Assembly: GCA_034687125.1 (NCBI GenBank)
Contig: JAQGBZ010000064.1
Location: 124,001 to 188,000, forward strand
DNA length: 64,000 bases
Reading direction: 5' to 3'
From: Neelides folsomi
Taxonomy: Eukaryota > Arthropoda > Collembola > Neelipleona > Neelidae
Below are positions 48,786 to 63,100 of this stretch, in pieces. Each line of letters opens with the position of its first letter. Positions within the stretch are counted from its first letter, which is position 1. Under the pieces are notes generated by a model, which was not told the origin of the DNA, did no database searches, and saw only the letters and a program-made list of their open reading frames with translations. A program made the position numbers and the translations under genes.

Positions 48786-51700
48786 GGACTTTTTGTGGAT
48801 ATGCCACTGTGTAACATACGTTATGCCATGATAATTTCCATATAGCAGAGATCCCTACTAATGCAGAAGGAGGAGATGGAAAGAAAGGACTTGAACTTAT
48901 GACGATTCCCCACATGGCTCCCTTTCTGACTTATTTTTCCTCCTTGAATTCACTCCGGTCCCCTTGACTTTTCTATTATTTCGTAATGTGCCCATGAAGG
49001 GACTCCTCCGGTCGACTCTCCTCCAGGTCTCGAACCTCAACAGAAGGAGATTTAAGGCTGGGGAAGACGGTTACAAAGGGGACCGGATTAGCCTCGCTGC
49101 ATCATCTCATTGTCTTCTTCATGTTTCTCACGAAACTGGGAAGTTGAATGAAGAAGGATTTTATTGCGTTAGGAACTCACCTACGCACCTCCCTCCATCA
49201 TAAGTAACTATACATATCTCACATTGGCCACAAGGAGAGGATTCGGATTAGGATATTACATTTCAGGCCCTTCATGACAAAGCCCCAATAGGCAAAAGTG
49301 GATCTGACCCTTTTCCTCACCACTGTCATTTGTAAAGGAAATTCACGGTCTGTCTCTCGGATCCGATTCTTTCTTATTATGTCTCTCCTGCCACCCATCT
49401 CACCCAATTACGGAGAAAATTACACCCAAGAAAAAACATTCTTTCCGTTCATGGGAAAAAGAGCAAGGGAGTGTAGTGAGGATTTTTCTATTCTTACAAA
49501 ATTCCAAGTCCTATTATAAATGTATTATGAACGAGAAGGGCTTCTTCACTTCATTCACACGCAGGGAGTTTATAACGAGACGTTCATTTTATACATACAA
49601 TCTTACATGTGAGTAATTTTCCCTCAACTTTTCAAGAGGTTTCACTTCATTCAAAGAGGCTTGTTTTACAGACAAGTAAAGGTCCTCAACAGATCCTCGG
49701 TTGTTAGGCACATTCTGGCCATTCAATCCATCCTTGTTCAACTCCTCTTGAATCACGCTCCGCTGGGTTAGAGTTAATGTAGGTTAGGCTCAAATAAAAG
49801 TCCAAATTAAAGAAGACAAAAAATGTGGTGAAGAAATATAAAAGGGAGTAAATGAGGAACGGACATAAATTTAGATAGAAGGGGAGGGTGAGAAAAAACT
49901 GAAAATGTCATCTTCCCTTTGATCTTTGAGATTTCATTTCGCCGCCTTTGGTTCTTTACTGTAGCCTACGTAGCTTTATTTATCGTCTTGTATTTGTCTT
50001 GTAAGGGAACTCGGACTCATCAACATCTTCAAAAGCCTCTTGTGAAGGGATTTAAAAAAGTTCAAAAAGGGCTTGCTCCATGTTTAACTGTACATATGAG
50101 TGTATTTAGACTATTTAGTATAAGAAGATAAGGTTTCCCAACTCACATCCTGCTCTTTATCCTTCATTAGCTAATGCCTTTGTTGGCCCTCCACCTCTCG
50201 ATTTTCCTTGGTGAAATCGGATCTCAACGTCCCTTTGCATCCCAATTCTTCTTCTCTTGCTCGGTTTTGTTAAGTTGCTCAATGAAGGCGGAGATCTCTC
50301 GAAGAAATGGTCAGAAATGGTTCTCATCCCATGTTTGACCTTCATTACATAATGAGAGAATCCGGATGAAATGGAATCTTCATTTCCGTTTAATTCAAGA
50401 AAACTTCAAAAAATTATCTGGCACAAGACCTTATTCCTAATATTTTCTCTATATTTTTTCAATATCTTATTTCCAATATCCGTCCCAAGAAAGGGAAACT
50501 TTCATTTTACCTTCTCTTTACTAATAATACTCTCACAAAAGTGTGAGCAAAGAGGAGGAAGGAGAGATAAGAGACGATAGTTCCAAGGTATTACTAGTAA
50601 TATATTGAATAAACCTTCTAAATACTTCCTCTGCCATTTATTTCCAATTGCCAGGTGTGGCGTTATCTCCTTCACATTCATTTCCTTTGGCCCATCTTGA
50701 CCTACGGTTCTTTAAGTCGACACGGCTTGTGGAAATCACGCCCAAGCCCTAAGCACAAACAAAGTGCTCGAGCCCCTCACGGATCTCTTGCTATTGACCA
50801 CCTCCAGCTCTTCAAACGACCCTTTGAGGTGAGGACTTCTCATCCTTCAACCTCCACGCACGAACATTAGCCTCGAACATATCCGTATCTATAGGACGTA
50901 TTAGTTAAGAGTATTTATGATCGGATTTCCTACCACCCTCTTGCAAATATTCCTGACAAGCAGAAAAGTACCACTTTTCCACCCATTTCTCAAAGGGAGT
51001 TGACTTGGGCTAAATAGCCAGTTGAGGCCCCTTTTTGACTCCTCGCCTGTCGACTCCATCCGTTCGGCTTGGAGGGTATTTTTCCTTGAAAGGGATCCTA
51101 ATCATCTCCCCATTCTGTTTACTTTAATCCTACAAGCTGGCAGAGAAAGGAAATTCTCGCCTGACCTTTCCTCTCCACCTTCTTCGAACTCATTCGTCTT
51201 TCCTTCATCTTCCTCAAGTCACCTTTGAGGGAGACTCAGAGGTGTAATTTTGAAAATACCGAGTCCACCGCCGACCTCACCTCACAATCCCCCTTGTCTG
51301 TACACATTACAATTACAATCTGAGTCGATTTTTGAAAAGAGGATCTTTTGTTCGATTCTTTTCTTATCCTATTGACTTTACCTACGATCCCTCCTCCAAA
51401 TCCCTCCTTCTTCTACCTTAATATTATAATCTTGAGCAATGATTCTTGACGCTCAGAGGGGATCTTTTTGACTCAAATTTATTTAGGTTCATTTACACAG
51501 AACGCGATTGGGAAAAAGCGAAATGGGAAGAATGGGAGGGGGAGATTACGTGTATTTATTCCTCGCCTGAACAAACACATCAGTCCGTCATTCTTATCCT
51601 CAACTCTCATTTGCTCCCTCGGAGAAAAACACATCTTTCTTCTAATAGATCTCAAGAAGGATTTTTCCTTCTTCAAATTACCGATGTAATATAATGAGGT

Positions 51701-54194
51701 TGGGGTTTAAGTCTAACTTGTGAGCATCGATAGCCTTTCAACCTCCTGGTGACTTCACCATTGTGTCATACGCCGCTCAACATTGTAATTTCCCAGCCTT
51801 AGTTCGGATTTCCACCCTTTGAGTTGTTAAAGCTCCTACATCCATTAACCACCTTTTTTATTTATTTAGAGAAGGAGAAAACAAATAAGTGGAGGCGTAA
51901 TAGAAAGCTAGGATATTATTATCTGTCAGTGAAGTAAGCTGACTCGTCAATCTGTCCGGTCAAAGGATTAATGTGTTTTCCAATCTTCTACTTTTAGCCA
52001 TTCCCAACATCCCAATGGTTAAAACTCGTTGGGGAAAAAGTAATGCACGTTATAGGGCTTGGAGTTAATCTAAATCACAGGCCATAAGTACTACACAAAT
52101 GGATTTGTCGTCAAGACCAACATTTTTTGACCATTTTTTACATTATTTTAGTTTTTTGAGCATAAATATTTTAAGTCGTTTAACAAAACCTCTCAGGTTT
52201 TACCGTTTTCCATGATGTTCCAACTTTAATAATAATAGAAGCAATGGAAGGAAGCTTGTCTATATTAATGTAAACCAATTTGACAGAGAGGCAATTCATC
52301 ATCCGACTTAGTAGCCATTTAAAAAATCAAGTTCCCATGAACCAAAAAAAGTGATTAACACTTTGGCAAAGCGGAGTTATCTTGTTATCTTAATGGGTGA
52401 ACCGCATATTAGTCCGTTCGATTGAAAAATATTAAAATGAATTCTCATACGAGGAAAAGAATGTCTAATCTCTTTTTTCGCTGTCCGTACGGTAGAAGAA
52501 TTTAAAAGGCCAACTCCTCCCCTCCACTCAACCCGGAGCGGACAAGAAAACTTAAACTTGGCGAGGATTCATTGAGGTGAGGAATGGATGGAGATAATAC
52601 ATACGAATGTGTATTGGAATTCTTGCTTTTCTACAAGTTCCTCCTTCAATCGTCGATTGGTCGGTTGCATTGCAAATCGCCCTATATTCTCACTCTCCCG
52701 TCGAAGAAAATAATGAAAGTTTTAATAGAGTGTCAGGTTCAGGTTGAGGTTGAATCTCCCATTATTATTATTAAGCAGGAGGGCCAGTCTCTCAATGCCT
52801 CATGGCAATAGTCGCGAGATAATGGGGAAGGAACGTGGAAAAAGTCGTTTATCGAGGAGGAGAGACAAAGGGAGCAAGTAGCTCTGCTAAATGGCAAAAC
52901 TCCTATGAGAAGACCAAAGCACAGGGGCCTACTTGGTCGGGAACGGGACTTCTTATCAATCCGCAATGGAAACCCAGTCATTTGCTTCATTTGCCTTGCC
53001 CTCACCATCACCTAATGCCTCACCTTTACGAGTGGTTCAGTCGATGATTACGGGAGGTTATAGGTAACCTAGTATTAATAATTCCCTCGCCACTACCATG
53101 TTATTTTCCTAAACCTCCTATCGCCCATCTCCCGACATTAAGGAATGAAGTCGCAGCCTTGATATTATGTACAAGAGTCCATTGAGCTTCTCGGCTCACA
53201 AAGGGAATCCAACTACTTGTTTTAAGAAAATAATTCGCAAGACCTGCACCACCTGTAAAGGAGCTCGCTGCGAAGTCGCTGTGCCGTCAAGATCAACAAC
53301 TCATACGTAAACTCATCTCCCCTGTCAACCCAAGTCAGCTCCTGATCATAATTACAAGTACTTAGGTAGGAGAGGAACAGAGGATGAACATCAGCCGTCC
53401 GCCGTCACTCACCCCGCTTTCTCCAATCATTATGCACAAACCGCTGGGTTATTAAATGCATAGATAACAAAGAAACCTATACGTGTTTGGGATCTTTTGC
53501 AAAATTCCTTCTACTCTTCTTTTCCGCGGTTACACGCTGGTCTTCCCCTTGCCACCATTCGTTTTCATTAACTTCAATTGATGCTCCAAGTTCCTAATTA
53601 GCTCGTTTTGAATGCCGATTTTAATTAGGGGAAATAGGAAATTAATTCTCATTCTATGAATAAGCAGACGTCAGCAGGGTTGTAAAACATTTCCTTTTGA
53701 GAGCCTAACTAGACTTCTATGTTTCGAGTCCAAGAGAAATGAACCAAAGGAATCTCTGTCTATTCTTTATTGGACACGAATAGCCCAAGCTGAAGGAAAG
53801 AACTAGAGGTGGAAAAACAAATAAAAGTTTTCATGCGGACAGTTTTATACCGTAGGAGTCCTCGAGTGTGTGTCTCATCCGTTCCACAAAGCGGGGTACA
53901 TGGAGGGAATGAGTTTTGCCAATGTGAATGTGTTAAGACGACGAGGTTTAAATGCTCTCCTCGTTCCTTGTTGATTTAATAGAGGAAGATGTTCGAATAC
54001 TCCTCGTCAGTCACATCCTAATAACTTTCCACAAAAAGACCTCCAACTCAATGGAAGCTAATACAAGAGCATTATTTTCTACTCATTAAGCCTCCTGCAT
54101 AAATGAACTTTGGAGCGACGTGGAAGAAGCCCATACATATATTATGATGTATTTAAATACAAATACATTTCCACATGTACATTACTTACATATG

Positions 54195-54240
54195 GAAATG
54201 AAGGAATGAAGTGAAGGAGTGAGGTGAAGCGAAGTGAAGA
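54195..54240. repeat. Degenerate GAAGTGAAG-type tandem repeat
   Basis: A purine-only-like run of GAAGTGA / GAGGTGA / AGCGAAG units, imperfect, about 46 bp. Confidence 0.5.
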
Positions 54241-54399
54241 GATATTAATAATGTTCTCCACGTAGGAACCTAATCGTTCCCTTTTTCCTCCTTCTTCTCA
54301 CTAATGAATGGAGAATGAACGGTGGTTCCTCGTTGTCCTACAGAGAACCTGAGCGTAATGCCAACTTTGATTCCATTCTTTGACGTCTCAAAATAGAGG

Positions 54400-54487
54400 T
54401 CTACTACCCAACAACGAAAAGGTTTGCGCCATCCCTCAGTTTGACATTAACCAAGTAGCGCGCAAACCTTTTCGTTGTTGAGTAGTA
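54400..54487. ncRNA. Strong hairpin, possible small-RNA precursor or fold-back element
   Basis: The arm at about 54400-54429 (CTACTACCC then AACAACGAAAAGGTTTGCGC) and the arm at about 54460-54487 (GCGCAAACCTTTTCGTTGTT then GAGTAGTA) pair over 27-28 bp with one mismatch and a 30-nt loop. This is by far the best short inverted repeat I noticed in the gene-less region. Length and loop fit a miRNA-type hairpin, but near-perfect pairing is also expected of a tiny fold-back transposon. No known miRNA seed was recognised and no target duplication is evident. Confidence 0.35.
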
Positions 54488-57475
54488 CCATACACACTGG
54501 AAGCCGTGGAAGCTGTAAATTAGCAAAAACTCTCCTTGCTCTTCATCTCCCTATAAGAGCTACAAATGTATCTTTTGCAAATCTGCCAGACTGGCAATCC
54601 CTCATTCCCTTTGTGTCGCTGTATTGACTTCTATGCCATTTCCTTCATATGGTTGCAGTAGGGCTTGAACCATGGTCCTTTCCCCCATTCACTATGAATT
54701 GCATTTCCTCCTCTGGAATTTGAGAATCGAGTATGGGAGATGAGGCACTGAATGGAATGTGAGACTTGACAAATGTACAACCGAAGGCCGAAATTCATAT
54801 AACTAGGAGGCGGAGGGATGTTTGTAATAATGAAATGTGTGTTCGGCCGTTCTTTTCCACCAACGGACCGACGATCTGTGGGCAGGCGGACAAAGGGTCC
54901 CATTAGCTCAACACATTACGACCATAGGCATGAAAGTCGGGAGAACCTTATTTATTTATTCGGTATGAGATTGGAGGGGAAGCAGATGTGTGTGATGGTC
55001 TGACTTCTCCACCAGTTGAGATACCATGAGAGGGTAGGAGGGTGCGAGTCATCCCTCGTCCTTTATTCTCTCATCTCTCTAGTCCATAAGATATAATATA
55101 ATTTCATCCGATTGTGATCAACGTTAGATAAATAAAGGGATGAAAGAAGAAGCGGAACCTAAACCTTACCCAATCCTCGCCTCAATAATCCTCCCAGTAA
55201 ATTTTCCGCCCAAAACGAACCATTGTCCCGTGGGCAGCCACGGCACAATCGCGTCCTAACTAACCACGTGTTTCGACATCAATGTAGATCCCGAGTCCCT
55301 TAATTCCTTCATATCACTTCCTTTTAAGCAAACTTCCTCATTCGTCTTCCACACTTGGGCTCGAATTTCACAAAATGTGGATCTCCTCATTTCACTCCAA
55401 TGGGCAAGAAGGGAGTTGAGAGAAATTATGAATATGGGCAAAAAGCATAAATTAAATGGACAAGGCTTTGATAAAAAAGGGTGTGCTGTAATACTTTAAT
55501 GAAGTTAGGAAATTACTCCTGCGTTTTCAATTAGGATTTTCTCTGGAGGATTTAATAAGATATTTTTTAAAGTTCATTAAATAGGGTTAAAAGCAATGAG
55601 TTTCTGGAAACGGCCAAATTCAACGTTCAAGTGTTAAATGAGAAAGTGAGATTTTTCTCTAACTGTAGAGTGGAGAGGAAGAGTGTAATGATAATGAACC
55701 TCCTTGTTCCTATCATTAACATGGGCAGTGATTAAAATTAATTCCCATCCGATCAACCTGGCTCCTCGAAGGTTGTAATTAGGGCTCGGTGAGAATATTT
55801 CAATCTGAGAGGGACCGTCGAACCTAGTCGCATACACAAACACACACTCAACTCGCATCATCTTCTCGTCCAGTCACCCGTTCAAAATATCCCTCCTTCA
55901 CTCATGAGGAGTGAGAGTGCAAAGTGAAGTCATGAAATGCAAACTGAGGTCTCAACTGGCGAATGATTTACTACGTCGGAGCTGATAAGACTTTAAGCTT
56001 GATGTAGAATGTGTATATGTTGATATTATGAGTTGGACTCTTTGGGCATAGGAAAATGTGGAAAGGTGGATTGTGATGCGAAGCACATAGAGATCGTAGC
56101 TGATTAGACTTTACTTAACTTTTCACATGCCTAACTAGATTTAATAACTCGGAGGACTCACATTGACTGCGAATTCGCCTTCCATTCAATTCAATTCTCT
56201 TTTCTTTAATAAATTCAAACCTCGTACTGTGTATATTAGGAATAAAAAGAATTAAATTCCTTCCTTACTATTCCTTCGACAGGGGAATGAGCAATTTCTC
56301 CAATCCCCTTGGAGAAGTCAAAGCCTGATAAATGCAAATGGGATGAGAAGTGAATTAATAGAACATGAAGAAGTTGAACTAAACTTAGCTTGTTTACTTC
56401 TACTATAATTACGAGTAGCAGGTAGCTCATCTTAAATTCTCACTTCGTACCTCTAGTAAGGAAAAAAATGTATGTATTAGCCATTCACTCTCTCCGGTTC
56501 AAAGCTCTCATTCAAAGTTCTGCTCATTATTTCCCTCAAAAAATCTCTTTGGGGAATAGGGAAATTCTGGAGAAACGATAAAAGAAAGCTTTTGGGCATA
56601 AATTTGTGAATAATTCATCTCCATTCATTCGATTTGTAACATGCTCCCTTTATGTTCCATCAAATGAGCACATGTTTGAAGTAGTTGAATGCTGAATGCC
56701 ATTCAAATCTCTCTACTTATCATTTGTATACAATAAATCATACTTATGAGAAGAATTTGCTTGTTCAATATAAATAAATAAAAATATATAGGGGAGAAAA
56801 ACTTGAAATTTCTCTAAACCCACCAATAAGTGGATACTTGTATCAAACTCTGTAAATCAAAGAAGTGACCATTAATGAAACGAAAACTTGGAATAAAACC
56901 AAGAAGCAATCACGTAAACCGCCGGATATGAATTGAATGAATGGGAAGAAATTCGGTTATGATGTTGATTGGAAGGATAAGCATAGTTCATTCACAACAA
57001 GTATATCTTACAATCAAGAGCATATAACTAACTCTCATAAGTATCCATGTTGTATGTAGTTAGTTAAAGGAAATTGGAACGTCCGAGTATTAAAAAATAC
57101 AGTGAAGAGAAGGGCGACTATGAGCCTTCCTCTTGAGAAAAATTAATGGCAAGATGAGTTTCCTCGAGTTCATTCACAAGGAAAGAATTGAATTTTGAAA
57201 GGCTCTCGAGTAAACCTTCAAGTCTGTATAAAGCATACGAGGAATTTATTTAGTGAAGGTAAGATACGCATTGTATGTATATTGTTCCAGTCGGCCAAAG
57301 TGGAGAAACAAGATGGGATAATAAGGCACGTGAAAAAAGGAGGAATAGAGAGCTGGAGGGCAGTGAGTCAAGTGACTTCATTCACACAGAAAATATCTTC
57401 TGTGACAATGATCTGAGTCGAGTGGGAGAGATTGAAGAAATGATCATCTTTTTCCCATCATTAAGATTAACTCCA

Positions 57476-57502
57476 ATCTCTCATCTCTCTCATCTCTCTC
57501 AT
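57476..57502. repeat. (TCTCTCATC)3 short tandem repeat
   Basis: Three copies of a 9-bp unit, nearly perfect. Confidence 0.7.
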
Positions 57503-60158
57503 ACGAGATGAAGCTAAATTCTTTGCTGGTGTTGGGAGATGGTGAATGGAAGCATCTTAGCAAAATGTAACGTTTCATTCTCGCCTGTCTGTTAAATCAA
57601 AATTAGAATTCTCCATTGTAAACAAAGGGGATTTTACGATGACCTGAGGAAACATTCCTCTCTATTATCTTTGTAAACCTTAACTTATAATTGCTTTCCG
57701 TTTCTCCCGTGCTCCAGGCGGAGAAGTTGATTCGCCATTTTTTAAACTCCCAGAAGGTTACCTGCTATATTTAATGGCCTGCCTGCAAGGGAAGTTTACG
57801 AAGCAGAAAAATAGAGAGAGATTTTTATATTTAAGTAATTCAAGTTCTCCTGCAAGTATTTTGTACTGTACTGAGAGACGTTTGCCATTTTGGTCTGTTT
57901 TCTATTTCGCTCTCAATCTCATCGTCAAAAAGTGAGCAATTTATATTCATAGCCCTTCAGATCTTATATCTCCTCGAGTACTTAGCTTTAGTGGCAATAA
58001 AATGAGGGATATTTCTCTTCATTTTCGTACATGATCTCCCATTACTCTCCGTATTAGAAACGAAGTTGTGGAGGCTCGCAGTTGGAGATAATTCCCATCA
58101 ACTTGATTCCTCCTCCACGATGGTGATTCGAAGCCTAATTGTATTGACTTGACTTATGAGACCAGCTACTATGCCGAGCGGGGATAAGGAGAAAGTGAAA
58201 TCTCGTAATGAAATAACAAATAAATTCCTCATCCTCACCAAGTGCTCTTGATAAAATATTTTTATTATTATTATCTTGCATTACTCCTGACTCTCCTTCT
58301 CTCGACACTCCTTCAATCACTTTCATTGCTAATAAATAGCAAGATCTTCGTCAAGTGAGCTTATGAGGGTATGATGAAATGAATGTGATATCTGGTATTT
58401 TCACTTCTCATCCTTCAACAACCAAATTGATTTACCAGAGACCAGAAGGCTACTGAATAAATTTATAAACTTTCTTAGGAGCAAATTGAATTTTCAATTT
58501 TTTTTTCAATTTCCAATCGAATGACAATGATTGTAACAAGGGGAAGAAAGTGAATATAAATGATTTGGATCAATTTAAAGTGGGAATTGATAATATGAGA
58601 ATTACTAAATATTAAATGGGAGGAGGAGACTTGAAAGACGTAATGATAATAATAATGGTTCTTGTATTCATCATCTGACACTTGACACTCGTCCAAGACT
58701 CTCACTGGAAATAATTATTGAAGTAATAACAGGGCCAAGAATATTGATTATTTATTATTGCGAAGGAACCTTACACCATATCCCATAAAGCCCCTCATTG
58801 AAAATTACACTATTTAGCTCATTCAATTCATTGGCTTGCCTTGGACTGCTATTTATTCAGTTATCAGTTTGTATATAATATTCGCAACATATATTCGCAT
58901 CCATTCTTCATTTAAATTAAACATTGCATTCTGTAGTTTTGAGCAATTAATTGATTCTTGGCCAAATTGGAGGGTAGGAGTGGACAGGGAGGAAATTCGA
59001 TCAATTCAATTACATGGGTTTAGAATGAGGGTTAATTACTTTGATTGAGCCGAGTTGGGATTTTGAACGTCAGTTCGAGGACGAGTGCTGTGAATGGGCA
59101 GTCAATTGAATCGAAAGTGATTTCCTTTCATATCCCCTTCTTTATATAATTTTTTAATGCCAGAGATCTACTTCTTTTCCCACCATTTCAAGATTGCACA
59201 ACTTCATGTCGCATTCCTTCCTAATAATAGCCAAGAGGGAGTTGGTTGAAGAGATGGGATTAATTCTCTTTGGGAAGTTTGAGGGTCTTGTGCTGACGAT
59301 TGACAGAAATCCCACACCCACATCATTTCCATTCCTTCCCCATTTCTTCATAGAACAAAGGAAATGGGCTTGTGGAACAATTGAGAGTAAATGATGAAGG
59401 AGATTCGACTCAAAGAGTCGCATAAAGTCGCATAAACTATTATGCAGTTTAGCGAAATTGCGTTATTCAATCCAAAGAGATTCATGGTACAATGAGAGGA
59501 AAATTTAAATTTAAAAGTTCCAATTACGCCAACCACACTTTCATTGTGTTTTCCTATGGGGGAAATTAATTGGAAACCTCAATTGTTTAATTTGAAAAAC
59601 CTCGTAGGCTATTAGCTTTTATATTATTTGCTTAATTTTTCAATGGCTCGGAAAGCCTTCTTGGCTTATTTAATGAGATCGTAAATTTTGGAGTAAAATT
59701 GCAAATGTGTGAAGAGTGACAGGTCGAGGAGTGAGTGGCCGTTGACGCGTTGGTTTCTTCAGCTCGCAGAGCCAAAGATGGAAACTTGGTTTATACACCT
59801 ATTAAAAGAGGAGATCCTATCTCGTGATCAAACGTGTAATGGTCGTTATAACATTACGTGAACGTTAAAAAAGTCTCATATAGAAGGGTTGATTAGAAAT
59901 TCATCAACTGTGCTATCTTTAAAGGATAGTTGAGATAATTTAAAGAATTGTAATGTGTGTTTAGCTAACGGCTGCTCCTCTCACATCACTCACTTTTTCA
60001 GCTATATCCTTTTTGAGCCGTTTTATAATAAAAGGGGCTCGCTTCCAATATGTCAGTCCATTCATGTGCCTAAAGGGCGAGTTAACTAGCTGACAGGTCA
60101 AGAAGACATGGAAGGAACCAACGGCTCCTCATCTCTCACCATATCCACCAGCCCATCA

Positions 60159-60187
60159 TTCACTCATTCACTCATTCACACACACAC
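60159..60187. repeat. CACTCATT / CA microsatellite
   Basis: Copies of CACTCATT pass directly into a short (CA)n run. Confidence 0.65.
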
Positions 60188-63100
60188 GCCTTTCACTCTT
60201 CAATTCTCCACAATGAGAAAGATATGTTAGGCATCTCAACCTGTGCAGAAGTATAAATACTTAACACCCATGTAATGTAATAATAATTCAGACCGGCCCG
60301 TGAAATCGATCAAATTGAATGGGATTGAAAAGAATAAACAAGTTTGGTCTGATGAGTCGTTGGAAATCTGTAGGAGTTCTTATCTCGATCGAATGGTTCT
60401 CATTTCTTGCCCTTTTAAACTCTCCCGTACACCAGACAGATTTCCTCATAATCCAAATTATATTGCTCGAGATAAATTAACTCTTCCTGGCTCTCAACGC
60501 TCAGATTTACTTTGCATATTAAAGTAATTGAATGGCCAAGTGGTGGAGTGGTGAATGTACTAGGAAGCCTAATAAGTTCACAGGTAGGTGAATCGATAAA
60601 TTGTGTATGGGAAAAACGAGTAATTCGCCCTCATACTAATTCCCTTTTAATTTTGATAAAAGACACCTCCTATAAAATACAAGATAAGCGAAGGGTGGAC
60701 GAACACACAGAGATCCAAACCACCAGCGACGACCGCAATGATCATCATTCCTTTTAAAAGATAATAATTGGAAAGAATCTCGCCTCCGATAATCGAGAGA
60801 TTCTAATGGGTAAAGTTGTAATGAACCGGAGGAGGTCACCCACCTTTCCCCACGATATACACCTACTTTCGTATATCACTCTGGCTGTCTTATTAGATTC
60901 ATTTAATTTGGAGGAAGCTCCTTCACTTTACTGGTTCCATGAACCGCAGAAAGAGAAGGAAGAACCGCCAATCACACAAATCCATTATCACTGTCATTAT
61001 CCCTTTTTCTCGATAATCAAAATCAAGTGGTTCGATCAGGTCACATCAATTACTCTAATACTCATTTAAAAAGATTCAATTTTTTACTTATCTTTATCAT
61101 CCTTGGTTCAAGTCTCATTGAACTCTCAAATCCAATCCATTATTTGAAAACAATCCTGAACCAATACTGGTAATTATCGGAAATGTATGTAAATATCCAC
61201 TGGTTAGGTTAGATATTGAGATGAATGTGCATTTTATAATATTTTGTAGTAAAGTGTGGTAATTGATACTTTTTAATTAAACATGATTGAAAAAGATGAA
61301 TGAAAGATCCGGAGTCGAGTTGAAGTTTCATAATTGATTATGATTAACATTTGGCAAGTTTGCAAATTAAATCCAGTGGCTTATTGACCTATTGAGACCT
61401 TGTATAAACACAATGGGAAGAAGAGGGTTCATTATCTTGCAAGTGTCGTATCTAGGAATAGTAAAGGTGGCTAACAAGGGTCAAAGGAGGAACCAAAAGA
61501 CGACTCGCGACTCAGCTGACACACTTTGTCCGCCACCAAGACCCAAACGGAACAAAAAGAATCAATAGCCAATTTAGGAATAAATCATGCATAATGGGAG
61601 ACAAAGGGAGCTGGGAATGATCTATGGGAGGCTCTGGACTCCTATTCACGGACTTCGAGCAAGGTATTGGAACGCGGATGAATAATTAATAGGCGGCCGT
61701 ATGTGAGATAGCAAGAAGAATTTAATGCTCATGAAAGGAGCTTTAAAGGCAGAGGAGGAGCTTTAAAGATAATGGAAGAGGAATGAGTTGACTCCTATGA
61801 GGAGTTGTAACAGGAATCTGGTGAACTTTGGGAGTGCATGTAGAGCCAGATTTTGCCCATTGTTCTGACTTCTGATCTGGTCAAAAGGGAACTCTTATAT
61901 TTATATGGTCGTAAGGCTCCCTTATTCCCAATGCAAAGTATCTGTATTATGTAGAAGCATACATTTGGATATCTCTTGACTTGCGAAAACAATGTGAGAG
62001 GACCCACCACCAACTCCCATTAGCTGATACCCTCACAAGATAATGAATACCAAATCCTTATCAATCCAATTCCTTTTTTCCTCCATTCTTCCCCTATCAT
62101 TCTAATTGCGAAGATGAGTATTGTAAAAACTACCCTGTACGGAGGGTGATTGGAAGCATTGGAAGAATGTGAAGGAGCAAGAGTGGGACAAAATGCGTTG
62201 TCTCTCGGTTCAAATACTTCCTTCACATATTGAATGGAGAAGATGATTAAATATTTGTTCCTAATACTATCTCATCTGAACAATGTGGCTGTATGGGTGC
62301 GATGAATGAGATACGGTTATTTTAAAACCCACAGGAGGAATTGCTAGCCTACATATTTTATCCTTAATTATTTCATTGGGAGAAAAAAAAGTGACTCTGA
62401 TTGAGACGAAATGAAACGGGAGATTCTGAGGGAGATTGGGGAAGCGCCGTTTACAATAAACAATGCACCTTTACACCTCTAAACCATAAGTGTGTAATTA
62501 AACCGGAGGAGCTCCGGTGCGTAGAGGGGAAATCAATTAGGAGTCTTGGGAAATGTAAATAGTAGATAAGGTCAACATCAAGTATTCTCCTGGCGAAGCT
62601 GCTAATAAGCGGAAGGCAACACACAAAGTCCGCGCAATAAAATAATGATCGGAAAATGGAGAATTAACCAAAGGTGTTTCTCTCGGATCCTTTCAATGCA
62701 TCAGTCATATGAAACTCCATAGGGAAGTTTACATGGGAGGATTTCCAGTTATTTGATGCGTCTGGTCAGTCCATTGTGAAATTCGCATTGTTGTTAGTGA
62801 GGGCTTTTAACTGTGAGACAAACGGATGAGAATTCTATTATTTTTCCTATGCAATTTTCTAATTGTCGGCCGAGCTAGAAAATAAAGTAAAATGAAAGGG
62901 GTTATTGGGAATTTGAGCTCAAGAGACTGGCAAAAGACACAGGGCTTGATGTGTGTAAGGATTTTCCTCATCCGCACGTCTTCCATTTGAACCAATGTAA
63001 TGGACGTCGGAGAAATGAATGTAATGACGGTAATGATGATCCCTCTGTCCAACTTGAAAGTGGCCCTATATACAGAGCGCGTGAGAGAAGACACTCGAGT

